The notes under the pieces were generated by a model that saw only the letters and a list, made by a program, of their open reading frames with translations, had not been told where the DNA came from and searched no databases. 10,523 nucleotides of DNA from Candidatus Hydrogenedentota bacterium (lineage in GTDB: Bacteria; Hydrogenedentota; Hydrogenedentia; Hydrogenedentales; SLHB01). A program made the position numbers and the translations under genes. The DNA lies in contig PUOI01000453.1 of NCBI GenBank assembly GCA_003552765.1, positions 1-10,523 on the forward strand, read 5' to 3'. Below, piece by piece: positions 1 through 6,626 of the stretch (the first letter of the stretch is position 1; every line of letters begins with the position of its first letter).

Positions 1-205
1 CTGGCGATAGCATGCGGGCGACACCCCTGGAAACAGACGTAACCCGATACCGACCCTGATAAGGGTCGTAGAACCGTTGTGCACCCGGCTCCTGCGACCC
101 CTGCCGGGGTCGATCGGGGTGGGCTCCCGGATCCAGGGGTGTCGCCCTCTCGCTTGCGCTCGCGGGCTCAACCCCTGGCTAGCATCTGTGACCCCGCTGG
201 GGTCG
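1..205. repeat. Hairpin-rich repeat block, cut by the window start
   Basis: This stretch is a cluster of palindromes with no credible gene. A perfect 15-nt inverted repeat pairs 16-30 (GGGCGACACCCCTGG) with 133-147. Shorter hairpins sit at 51-68 (CGACCC/GGGTCG), 95-112 (CGACCCC/GGGGTCG) and 190-204 (GACCCC/GGGGTC, loop GCT). The segment CCAGGGGT at 133-140 could pair with ACCCCTGG either upstream (23-30) or downstream (171-178). The first bases (CTGGCGATAGCAT, 1-13) resemble CTGGCTAGCAT at 175-185, so a larger repeating unit may begin before the window. The short open frames through it are GC-rich by-products of the palindromes. It is probably an interspersed repeat; its family is unknown to me. 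Confidence 0.6.
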
Positions 206-361
206 TTTAGATGTCCCCCTCCGCATGGAGACAAAGGTCCGTCCAGCATTTATGGTGAACTCCAAGCAGAGCTGGTCCCGTGGCGCAAAGCCGCGTTGTC
301 CACCAATTAAGGGCTGAAGGGGCCGTAGTACTCAATCAGTGCTGACGTCGTCACCGTGCAA
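206..361. other. Intergenic stretch with no recognisable feature
   Basis: I see no gene, no strong hairpin and no convincing promoter here. It separates the left hairpin cluster from repeat element A. It may be decayed repeat DNA of the same kind as its neighbours. Confidence 0.5.
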
Positions 362-387
362 GGCGCTGAAGGCGCCATGGAGAGTAG

Positions 388-636
388 CCTGGGACAAGCG
401 AAGCGCAGTCCCAGGTCACAGGCCGCCCCCGGAACCGGTCCTGAAGGGACCGAAGCGAGCGCCGCGCCTTTGTGCCGTCCCTTCAGGACGGGAATGTAGA
501 GGGGCGCTTATCCTGGGACAAGCGAAGCGCAGTCCCAGGTCACAGGCCGCCCCCGGGAACCGGTCCTGAAGGGACCGAAGCGAGTGCCGCGCCTTTGTGC
601 CGTCCCTTCAGGACGGGAATGTAGAGGGACGCTTAT
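388..636. repeat. Two tandem ~124-bp units inside element A
   Basis: Unit 1 (388-511, 124 bp) and unit 2 (512-636, 125 bp) differ at only three places: one extra G in the GCCCCCGG tract, C to T in GCGAGCGCC, and G to A in GAGGGGCGC. Each unit starts with the 28-nt palindrome. Each then carries two hairpins, CGGTCC/GGACCG and CCGTCC/GGACGG. In unit 1 these contain a 13-nt perfect inverted repeat, GTCCTGAAGGGAC (438-450) against 477-489. The near identity points to a recent tandem duplication, since element B has only one such unit. Confidence 0.85.
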
Positions 637-664
637 CCTGGGACTGCGCTTCGCTTGTCCCAGG
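637..664 (-). repeat. Inverted terminal copy of the 28-nt REP palindrome
   Basis: This is the exact reverse complement of the palindromes at 388-415 and 512-539. Its arms are CCTGGGAC and GTCCCAGG, with GCG/CGC pairing possible inside. CTAC follows at 665-668, which is GTAG on the minus strand, so the head motif faces outward at both ends of the element. Confidence 0.85.
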
Positions 665-766
665 CTACTCGCTATCACGCCTCTGGCGCGGGTGGAATGG
701 ATAAATTCTTGAATAAGTCAGACGCATTACGGGGCATCCGCATATCTGAAGCGGAGCGACGACTGG

Positions 767-1816
767 TCAGCGTTCGGCGCGCTCCCGCAAAAACGCCACG
801 GCGGCGTCGGGCTGGTCAATGAAGACGCCATCCGCGCCGAGATCAAACAGCAGCCGCTCCAGCAACGCCTCCGTACTGTCCGCGTGATCGGGAAGACGAT
901 CCGTGCGGACGGTCCAGGGATGCACCACCAAGTCCCGGGCATGCGCGCCTGTAATTAATGCGTTGTCGTCGACGACTTCCCCGGCGCTGTCGATGATCCG
1001 GCTGATGGAAGGGCCGATGCCGTCGGCGTACTCGGCGATTTCGTCCAGCCCCTCGGGCGTCACCATCGGGTCCGCACTCGGTCCGCCGCCGATGAGTTGC
1101 ACAAGCCGCAATTCGCACCCCAATTCTCGCAGCCGCTGGAGGCTTTCCGCTTCGAAGGATTGCACGATGACGGGATCGGACGCCGACTCGTACCCGTACT
1201 CGGTAAGAACGTCCATCAGTTTGCGTTCGAAGTCATAGCCCTGATCCGCGTGCCAACTCGACGCCTTGGTCTCGGGATAGATGCCCACGTTGCGGCCGGT
1301 GGCGTGGTTCATCCCTTGGACCAACTCGATGAGTTCGGCCAGCGTGGCGACGCGAAACACCAGCTCTTCGTGAGTGTTCGGGAAGCGATCCGGATACACC
1401 AACTCCCCGCTGGCGGGATAAACCCGTTCGCGCACGGCGAGCTGCTTGATCTCGTCCAACGTGAAGTCGATGGCGTAATGCCGATCGTCGTCCCGCGCGC
1501 GATCGGGAAAGACCTCCGCGACGTTCGTGGTCGCATTTAAGGTGCGATCGTGCAACGCGATAGGGACGCCGTCCTTCGTGAGCATAAGATCCGGCTCAAG
1601 GTAATCCGCGCCTTGCCCATAGGCCATGGCGTAGCTTTCCAGCGTATGCTCGGGCAGATAGCCCGGCGCGCCGCGATGCGCGATCACCGCCTTGCCGTAG
1701 GTATACGCCTCCGGCTCGCCAAGAGCCGGGGTTGCGGTGACGAAGAACCCTATCGTTATTATCATTGCTTTGACCGAAACATAGCGCGCATTGTGCCCAT
1801 TTCCCTTTAACTCCAT
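767..1816 (-). CDS. glpQ: Exported glycerophosphodiester phosphodiesterase (GlpQ-like)
   Basis: Predicted to hydrolyse glycerophosphodiesters to sn-glycerol 3-phosphate and an alcohol outside the cytoplasm, supplying glycerol phosphate and phosphate. The 349-residue protein has the GDPD TIM-barrel motifs in order: HRG at 47-49, PEHT at 55-58 (PENT in most relatives), E74 and D76 in YLEPDLMLT, HD at 89-90, PETK at 181-184, QSF at 219-221 and HPWTV at 299-303. Residues 1-33 read as a signal peptide: a basic n-region, the hydrophobic run MIITIGFFVTA, and a likely cleavage near ALG. The length fits periplasmic GlpQ rather than the shorter cytoplasmic UgpQ. GGAGG lies 10 nt before the ATG. The internal Met18 would lose the basic n-region, so the upstream start is preferred. 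It is transcribed alone, divergent from the DUF1186 gene. The family call is firm; the exact substrate is not shown. Confidence 0.9.
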   Translation of the reverse strand: MELKGNGHNARYVSVKAMIITIGFFVTATPALGEPEAYTYGKAVIAHRGAPGYLPEHTLESYAMAYGQGADYLEPDLMLTKDGVPIALHDRTLNATTNVAEVFPDRARDDDRHYAIDFTLDEIKQLAVRERVYPASGELVYPDRFPNTHEELVFRVATLAELIELVQGMNHATGRNVGIYPETKASSWHADQGYDFERKLMDVLTEYGYESASDPVIVQSFEAESLQRLRELGCELRLVQLIGGGPSADPMVTPEGLDEIAEYADGIGPSISRIIDSAGEVVDDNALITGAHARDLVVHPWTVRTDRLPDHADSTEALLERLLFDLGADGVFIDQPDAAVAFLRERAER

Positions 1817-1966
1817 TGAACAAAAACCTCCCAGACTGAGTTCCGTGTGAATTCACCGGCACTTTGATATGTTGATGGGCTCGTTATTCGTGGAGTTTGA
1901 GAATAGCATGGGCATGCGGCTTCGTCCAATGCCGGCGGTACGGGCGCACGGTGCACGTTGGGCGGC

Positions 1967-1996
1967 TTGTTCGATTCCGGCGCGGGGTGGTAGGCT
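1967..1996 (+). promoter_or_regulatory. Weak candidate promoter for the DUF1186/SEC-C gene
   Basis: TTGTTC (1967-1972) and TAGGCT (1991-1996) are 18 nt apart, and TGG precedes the second box like an extended -10. The -10 box matches consensus poorly, so this is only a candidate. It would give a leader of about 75 nt. Confidence 0.2.
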
Positions 1997-2076
1997 ACGC
2001 GCTACGTGGCAAGGGATATCGCGCGGGCATTTCCGTGAGGGACGCCCGCACAAACACATCAAAGGACGCCAGGAAA

Positions 2077-2949
2077 ATGGAAATCACGGACATTGTAAAG
2101 ACTTTCGAGCGGTATAGGGGCTCGTTTCCCCGGAAAGCGGTTGAGGCGGCCGTGGAACAGCGCGAGGCGATCACGCCGGAATTGTTGCGCATCCTCGAAT
2201 ACACGCTGGCCAACGCGGAGGAACTTGCCGCGGAAGACCGGAAGGACTATTACGACGGCCACGTGTACGCCATGTATTTGCTCGCGCAATTCCGGGAAAC
2301 ACGCGCCTTTCCGTTGGTGGTACGGTTTTGCGAATTGCCTGGTAAACTACCCGAATACTTGCTGGGGGATACCGTAACGGAGGGTATCTATAGAATTCTG
2401 GCATCCACATTCGATGGCGATACAGAGGCGTTGAAACGCGTCGTCGAAAACCCCGCGTGCAACGAATATATTCGCTCGGCCGCGCTAAGAGCCCTGGTAA
2501 TCCTCGTGCGCGAGGGCGTCAAGCAGCGGGACGAGGTCATGGCGTACATGCAGGAACTCTTTCGGGAAAAGCTCGAGCGTGTCCACACATTTGTTTGGTG
2601 TGGGCTAGTTGATTGCGCCCTGTCACTCTATCCCGAGGAGGTTCTCGAGGACATCCGGCAAGCATATGAAGAAGGTTTGATGGATCCCTTCTTCATGAGT
2701 TTTTCCAAGGTGACCGAAGTCTTGGCAAAGGACAAGGAGCGCGTGCTAGCGGAGTTGCCGTCGGATGTGCCGGGGCTGATCGAGGACACGATTAAGGAGA
2801 TGGAAAACTGGGCGTGTTTTGATGCGAAGCCCTCCAGTACCCCAACGCCTGTTCCCCAGGCGCGCCCAGCTGCGACGCCTCCAAAGGTTGGCCGCAACGA
2901 TCCGTGCCCGTGCGGCAGCGGCAAGAAGTACAAGAAGTGTTGCGGATAA
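2077..2949 (+). CDS. DUF1186 family protein with C-terminal SEC-C zinc motif
   Basis: A 290-residue protein. Residues about 1-225 are alpha-helical and resemble the DUF1186 family, with the opening [10 protein letters not shown] and repeated helix-forming stretches reminiscent of HEAT-like repeats. A Pro/Thr/Ala-rich linker (about 250-270) leads to a terminal SEC-C motif, [17 protein letters not shown], with C277, C279, C288 and C289 as zinc ligands. SEC-C motifs are known from SecA, where they bind zinc and SecB, and they are also fused to many uncharacterised proteins. No enzyme motif is visible. The frame is open upstream to an ATG at 1897. I chose 2077 because the protein family begins there, AAAGGA lies 10 nt upstream, and the longer version would run through the probable promoter with unconvincing, Arg-rich sequence. 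A role in protein quality control or secretion is possible but unproven. Confidence 0.85.
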   Translation: MEITDIVKTFERYRGSFPRKAVEAAVEQREAITPELLRILEYTLANAEELAAEDRKDYYDGHVYAMYLLAQFRETRAFPLVVRFCELPGKLPEYLLGDTVTEGIYRILASTFDGDTEALKRVVENPACNEYIRSAALRALVILVREGVKQRDEVMAYMQELFREKLERVHTFVWCGLVDCALSLYPEEVLEDIRQAYEEGLMDPFFMSFSKVTEVLAKDKERVLAELPSDVPGLIEDTIKEMENWACFDAKPSSTPTPVPQARPAATPPKVGRNDPCPCGSGKKYKKCCG

Positions 2950-3225
2950 GGGGACGCAGTTTCGTTCATAGGGTTTGCCGCTTGGCGCATGCGGGCCGGT
3001 CTTTTGCTCCATGTGTTCAACGCCCGTTCTCCCGCCACCCCCTTGGTTCTGGCGCAATGCCAATGGCAGGGACAACGCCATCACCGGTAACAGTTTGCAT
3101 GGTTTGATCCAGGAACTGGAACCATACCCATGGCTTTTGTCACACTATGGAAGCGTTCCGCTTCGTTTTCTGGATAGGGTGCGGCGGTACAAACCGGGGC
3201 CATACAAAGAGGATGGGGTTCCACG

Positions 3226-4224
3226 ATGAAATATCGCAAACTCGGTGAGAGCGAACTCAAGGTGTCCGTGCTATCTTTTGGCGCATGGCAGATTGGCGAT
3301 CCCAACTACTGGGGGCCGGGCGGTGATGCGGAGGCGGACGCCGTTGTCAAGGCCGCCATGGACGCGGGCGTCAACTTCTATGACACGGCAGAGGCCTATG
3401 GCGGCGGGGAGTCCGAGCGGCAGTTGGGCAAGGCCCTGGGAGACCGCCGCAAGGATGTATACGTGGCATCCAAAGTCTCGCCCGAGAACTGCGCGCCCGG
3501 TAAGCTGCGGCAATCCTGTGAGGCGTCGCTTCAGCGCTTGGGCACGGACTACCTTGATCTGTATCAGGTCCACTGGCCTTTCCATGACGCCGGGGCGGAA
3601 GAGGTGTATGGAGAATTCGCGCAGCTTCAAGAGGAAGGCAAAATCCGGTATATTGGAGTATCGAACTTCGGGCCCACGGATCTCCTGCGGTCCGCGCTTC
3701 AGCATGCGCCGGTGATCTCCAATCAAATCGGGTATAATCTAATCTTTCGCGCCATCGAATACGAGATTCTACCGATGTGTCAAAGGCATGGGTTGGGCAT
3801 CTTGGCGTACATGCCCCTCATGCAAGGCTTGTTGGCGGGCCGCTGGGGCCGCGTCGAGGATGTCCCCGTCGTCCGGCGCCGCACGCGGCACTTCGCTTCC
3901 AGCCGGGAACAGACCCGGCATCAAGAGGATGGCTGCGAGCAACTGCTCTTCAAAACGTTAGGCGGGATAGCCCGTGTTGCAGAACACGAAGGAGTGACCA
4001 TGGCGACGCTGAGCTTGGCGTGGGTCATGGCGCGTCCAGGGGTCTCCTCGGTCATGGTGGGATGCCGCCGTCCGGAGCAACTCGAGCGCAACTTGGCGGC
4101 GGTAGGGGTCAAGCTGCGGCCGGAAACCATAAAGCAGCTTGACAAGCTCACCCATCCCATTAAGGAGCACCTGGGCGCGAACGCGGACCTGTGGCAAGCC
4201 GGCGAGGAAAGCCGCATCCGGTGA
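3226..4224 (+). CDS. Aldo/keto reductase
   Basis: Predicted cytoplasmic NADPH-dependent oxidoreductase of the AKR superfamily, 332 residues, full length. The start MKYRKLGESELKVS is typical of the family. The catalytic tetrad is visible: D53 and Y58 in FYDTAEAYG, K83 in ASK and H116 in YQVHWP. GVSNF (144-148) and the Asn/Gln in SNQIGYN (165-171) belong to the substrate and cofactor face. Near the C-terminus, MVGCRRPEQLERNL is the cofactor phosphate-binding region. The protein resembles AKRs of the YajO/L-glyceraldehyde 3-phosphate reductase type, but the substrate cannot be read from sequence. A G-rich Shine-Dalgarno region (GAGGATGGGG) precedes the ATG. The 276-bp gap upstream (2950-3225) holds no other gene and no clear promoter. 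The phosphohydrolase gene follows after 73 bp, so read-through is possible. Confidence 0.92.
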   Translation: MKYRKLGESELKVSVLSFGAWQIGDPNYWGPGGDAEADAVVKAAMDAGVNFYDTAEAYGGGESERQLGKALGDRRKDVYVASKVSPENCAPGKLRQSCEASLQRLGTDYLDLYQVHWPFHDAGAEEVYGEFAQLQEEGKIRYIGVSNFGPTDLLRSALQHAPVISNQIGYNLIFRAIEYEILPMCQRHGLGILAYMPLMQGLLAGRWGRVEDVPVVRRRTRHFASSREQTRHQEDGCEQLLFKTLGGIARVAEHEGVTMATLSLAWVMARPGVSSVMVGCRRPEQLERNLAAVGVKLRPETIKQLDKLTHPIKEHLGANADLWQAGEESRIR

Positions 4225-4284
4225 TTCCTGTTCCACGCCGTCCGGGGCCACGTGGGCGAAGAACCGCTTACCATATATATAAAC

Positions 4285-4290
4285 GGAGGA
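4285..4290 (+). promoter_or_regulatory. Strong ribosome binding site deciding a GTG start
   Basis: GGAGGA lies 7 nt before the GTG at 4298 and just after an AT-rich tract (TATATATAAA, 4274-4283). It fixes the GTG as start of the phosphohydrolase gene. The AT tract could be a -10-like element or an unstructured ribosome landing site. Confidence 0.75.
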
Positions 4291-4297
4291 AGTTTTT

Positions 4298-5995
4298 GTG
4301 CCAAAGCAACGCCGCATCATCGTCATCGGCCTCGATGGGGCCACGTGGGATCTCTTGAAGCCATGGATGGACCGGGGCCTCCTGCCCAACCTCAAACGCA
4401 TGGTGGACGAGGGGGCGTCGGGCGAGTTGCACTCCATCTATCCGCCGGAGACGCCCGCGGCTTGGCCTTCCTTCATGACGGGCAAGAACCCCGGCAAGCA
4501 TGGCGTCTTTGATTTCCTCGTCTATGACCCGGAGTCCAAAACCGAGCGTCCCGTCAACGCGGGAGCGCGCCGGGGGCGGACCATCTGGGACTATCTCAAC
4601 GACGCGGACAAGACCTCCCTCGTGCTCAATGTGCCCACCACCTATCCCCCCCAGCCCATCAAGGGGGCCATGATAAGCGGTTTCCTTACGCCGGGGGGAG
4701 CGCCGGACTACACGCACCCCCGGAATCTGGCGGATGAACTGGAGGAGGAGTACGGACGGTATCCCCTGTTCTTCAAGACCATGTCCTTCGTGAGCGCGAG
4801 TTCCGAGCACAACGCCCGGCTTTTTCTTGACGAATGCGAGTGGATGGACAAGGTGAAGTTCGAGGTCGCCGAGAAGCTTTGGGACCGCTACGAGCCCGAC
4901 TTCACCATGCTGCATATTTGGGGCACGGACCGGCTCCAGCACGAGTTGTGGAATCTCCTTGATCCAGAGCATCCCCGCTACAATCCCCGCATGGCGGGAG
5001 AATTCGGCCCGCGCATCCAGGCCTACTACACGATGCTCGATGAAGGCATCGGCCGGCTGGCGGAACGCGTCGAACCGGACGGCATGACCTTTGTCATCTC
5101 GGACCACGGTTTCGGACCGACCCACTACTTCATCGATCTCAATAGCTGGCTGCTGCGCGAAGGGTTCATCACCCTCAAGGATACCTTCAAGGTCAAGCTC
5201 AAGCGCTTTCTGTGGGACATCGGCATTACCCCCTACAACGCCACGCGGATCGTGCAGCCGCTGCTCCGTTTTGGTTCATGGTTCAAGGCGGGCGCGCCGG
5301 AAGCCGTCTTGCGCAAGACCTCCGGGGCCATCAACATCCCCGGCATGCTAAGCCTCGACGACGTGGATTGGGAGCGGACCCAGGCCTACGCGCCGTTTGG
5401 ATGGAGCGGGATCTACATCAACACCAAAGGCATTCGCCCCAACGGCAGCGTGGATCCCGCGGACTACAACGCGATACGCGACCGCATCGTCGAGCGTTGG
5501 GGGGATCTGGTCAATCCCGCAACGGGCGCGCCCGTCGATGGTCCCGTCCACATCAACGACGAGATGTACGACGGTCCCTTCTCCCCCTACGGCCCCGATG
5601 TCATGCCCTTGCCGTTGGCGGAGAAGTACATGCCGGTGTGTTTCTTCGGTTTCGCCTCCAAGGAACCCGTCTACCCCAACAACACCCTCTACGGCAACCA
5701 CCGGATGGAAGGCATCATCGCCGCATCGGGCAGGGGCGTTCAGCCCGGCGTCATCGCGCCAAGCAACCTTATGGACATGGCCCCGACCATTCTGCATCTC
5801 TTGGGGTTGAAGGCCCCCGATGACATGGATGGAAACATTCTGACGGAACTGATCACGCAGGAGGACCTTGACGCCCATCCCCCGGAAACCCTCGAGATCG
5901 AGGTGGAAGACACCGGCGAAGAAGGCGTGGGCGGCCTTTGCGAGAAAGAGCGCGAGGAAATCCGCCGCAAACTCGAAGGGCTCGGATACCTGTAG
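4298..5995 (+). CDS. Alkaline phosphatase superfamily phosphodiesterase/phosphohydrolase
   Basis: A 565-residue metal-dependent hydrolase of the type I phosphodiesterase/nucleotide pyrophosphatase branch of the alkaline phosphatase superfamily. Two-metal site residues can be placed: D13 in VIGLDGATWD, the nucleophile T52 in ETPAAWPSFMTG, D211 and H215 in WGTDRLQHE, D269 and H270 in ISDHGFG, and H468 in GNHRMEG. MTGKNPGKHGVFDF (60-73) is a strong hallmark of a large, mostly uncharacterised subgroup. Close relatives act on nucleotides or other phosphoesters; the true substrate here is unknown. The acidic tail ending in EIRRKLEGLGYL is usual for the subgroup. There is no signal peptide, so it is probably cytoplasmic. 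Start is GTG with GGAGGA upstream. The gene lies 73 bp after the aldo/keto reductase. A 285-codon antisense frame over its 5' half is only a shadow. Confidence 0.9.
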   Translation: MPKQRRIIVIGLDGATWDLLKPWMDRGLLPNLKRMVDEGASGELHSIYPPETPAAWPSFMTGKNPGKHGVFDFLVYDPESKTERPVNAGARRGRTIWDYLNDADKTSLVLNVPTTYPPQPIKGAMISGFLTPGGAPDYTHPRNLADELEEEYGRYPLFFKTMSFVSASSEHNARLFLDECEWMDKVKFEVAEKLWDRYEPDFTMLHIWGTDRLQHELWNLLDPEHPRYNPRMAGEFGPRIQAYYTMLDEGIGRLAERVEPDGMTFVISDHGFGPTHYFIDLNSWLLREGFITLKDTFKVKLKRFLWDIGITPYNATRIVQPLLRFGSWFKAGAPEAVLRKTSGAINIPGMLSLDDVDWERTQAYAPFGWSGIYINTKGIRPNGSVDPADYNAIRDRIVERWGDLVNPATGAPVDGPVHINDEMYDGPFSPYGPDVMPLPLAEKYMPVCFFGFASKEPVYPNNTLYGNHRMEGIIAASGRGVQPGVIAPSNLMDMAPTILHLLGLKAPDDMDGNILTELITQEDLDAHPPETLEIEVEDTGEEGVGGLCEKEREEIRRKLEGLGYL

Positions 5996-6191
5996 CAGCG
6001 GGCCGCAATCATTACGGGCAAAACGTTATGACGATATGCCGCGCATGTCGCCCGCGAGTAGGATGCGGCGGCTCGGCACAAAGCCGTGACCGAACGCCAA
6101 GACGGTCCATCCCTCCGAACCAGCTACCACCACTTGCTGCAGCCGCCCCTCCAGATACAGACCAGATAAGCAACCGATAAGGAAGCATCGC

Positions 6192-6479
6192 ATGCACACG
6201 TCAACATCTTTCAAGAGCCTCCGGTTTCTTGCCGTAGTCGTCCTGATCGTTGCCGTCTCCCCGGTGTTCGCCAGCGAATACTATGTGGACGCGGTCGACG
6301 GCGATGACGCAAACGATGGCCGCAGCGTGGATGCCGCTTGGCAAACCCTTCAGCATGCGGCGGATTCGCTGCCTGTTTCCAAGTCGTATCCCGCGGGCGA
6401 GGTCACGCTTGGCGGAAACGATCGCGAGCAGACAAACGCCATCAGCAACTACTTTGGGTTTGTCTGCAAGAGCGGCTGA
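6192..6479 (+). pseudogene. Probable stump of an exported beta-helix protein
   Basis: The 95-codon frame has a good Shine-Dalgarno (AAGGAAG, 6 nt before ATG) and a clear signal peptide: MHTSTSFKSLRF followed by LAVVVLIVAVSPVFA, cleavage near ASE. It continues with YYVDAVDGDDANDGRS and AAWQTLQHAADSL. That pattern opens many secreted right-handed parallel beta-helix (pectate lyase-like) proteins, which normally run for several hundred residues. Here the match fades at about residue 62, and the frame stops soon after (FGFVCKSG). Downstream DNA shows no continuation in another frame before the terminator at 6553-6619. I read this as a 5' remnant of a deleted gene; a genuine small exported protein is the alternative. 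The gap 5996-6191 before it shows no other feature. Confidence 0.6.
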
Positions 6480-6552
6480 TTCATGGTTATCGGAGTTTCT
6501 ACTCCTCTTCGTGGGCGTTCATTAGCCCAAAGCTGAGGCGCCCCCCCATCAT

Positions 6553-6619
6553 AATCAAAGGCGGCTGCGGAACATTTGCGTGCGTTCCGCAGCCGTCACT
6601 CTTGTGTGCCCCTTTGATT
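6553..6619 (-). terminator. Composite two-tier inverted repeat, likely terminator of the NYN gene
   Basis: A 12-bp perfect stem, CGGCTGCGGAAC (6562-6573) with GTTCCGCAGCCG (6584-6595), has a 10-nt loop. Outside it lies a second pair of arms, AATCAAAGG (6553-6561) and CCTTTGATT (6611-6619). On the minus strand the inner stem lies about 30 nt beyond the NYN gene stop and is followed by CCTTTGATT, a short T-rich tail, as in an intrinsic terminator. On the plus strand it would also block transcription arriving from the beta-helix remnant. Confidence 0.6.
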
Positions 6620-6626
6620 GCAGCGT

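Larger units (their letters stand above)
362..690. repeat. REP/BIME-like palindromic element A
   Basis: Order of parts: an outer hairpin GGCGCT-gaa-GGCGCC (362-376), GTAG (384-387), a 28-nt palindrome (388-415), a spacer carrying small hairpins, a second copy in the same orientation (512-539), a third copy inverted (637-664), CTAC (665-668), and an outer hairpin CGCC-tct-GGCG (678-688). A GTAG tetranucleotide next to an imperfect palindrome, mirrored as CTAC at the other end, is the signature of REP sequences and of paired REPs (BIMEs). Such elements are usually moved by a Y1 HUH transposase (RAYT/TnpA-REP) encoded elsewhere. No transposase is present in this window. The element lies about 80 nt beyond the 3' end of the minus-strand phosphodiesterase gene, a typical REP position, and could stabilise or terminate its transcript. 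Confidence 0.7.

Noticed and set aside
77..310. Plus-strand 77-codon frame
   Set aside because: It runs through the palindrome cluster and has biased, low-information composition, no ribosome binding site and no recognisable domain.
339..569. Plus-strand 76-codon frame in element A
   Set aside because: It is a translation of the tandem REP units, and similar peptides arise again from element B, so it reflects repeat sequence rather than a protein.
388..664. Possible CRISPR array
   Set aside because: The repeated units are ~124 bp and near identical throughout, with palindromes inverted at one end. There are no short repeats with unique spacers and no cas gene.
1097..1540. 147-codon plus-strand frame inside the glycerophosphodiesterase gene
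   Set aside because: It is antisense to a gene with a full set of catalytic motifs and has no family features of its own.
1897..2076. N-terminal extension of the DUF1186 protein to the ATG at 1897
   Set aside because: The extra 60 residues are Arg/Gly-rich and unlike the family, and a ribosome binding site stands before the 2077 start.
2890..2949. SEC-C motif taken as evidence for a SecA fragment
   Set aside because: No SecA ATPase motifs precede it; the upstream helical domain is of DUF1186 type, and SEC-C is widely fused to other proteins.
3137..3175. Promoter for the aldo/keto reductase from TTGTCA at 3137
   Set aside because: No acceptable -10 box lies 16-18 nt downstream.
4268..5125. 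285-codon minus-strand frame
   Set aside because: It lies opposite the alkaline phosphatase superfamily gene, whose motifs are intact; long antisense frames are expected in GC-rich genes.
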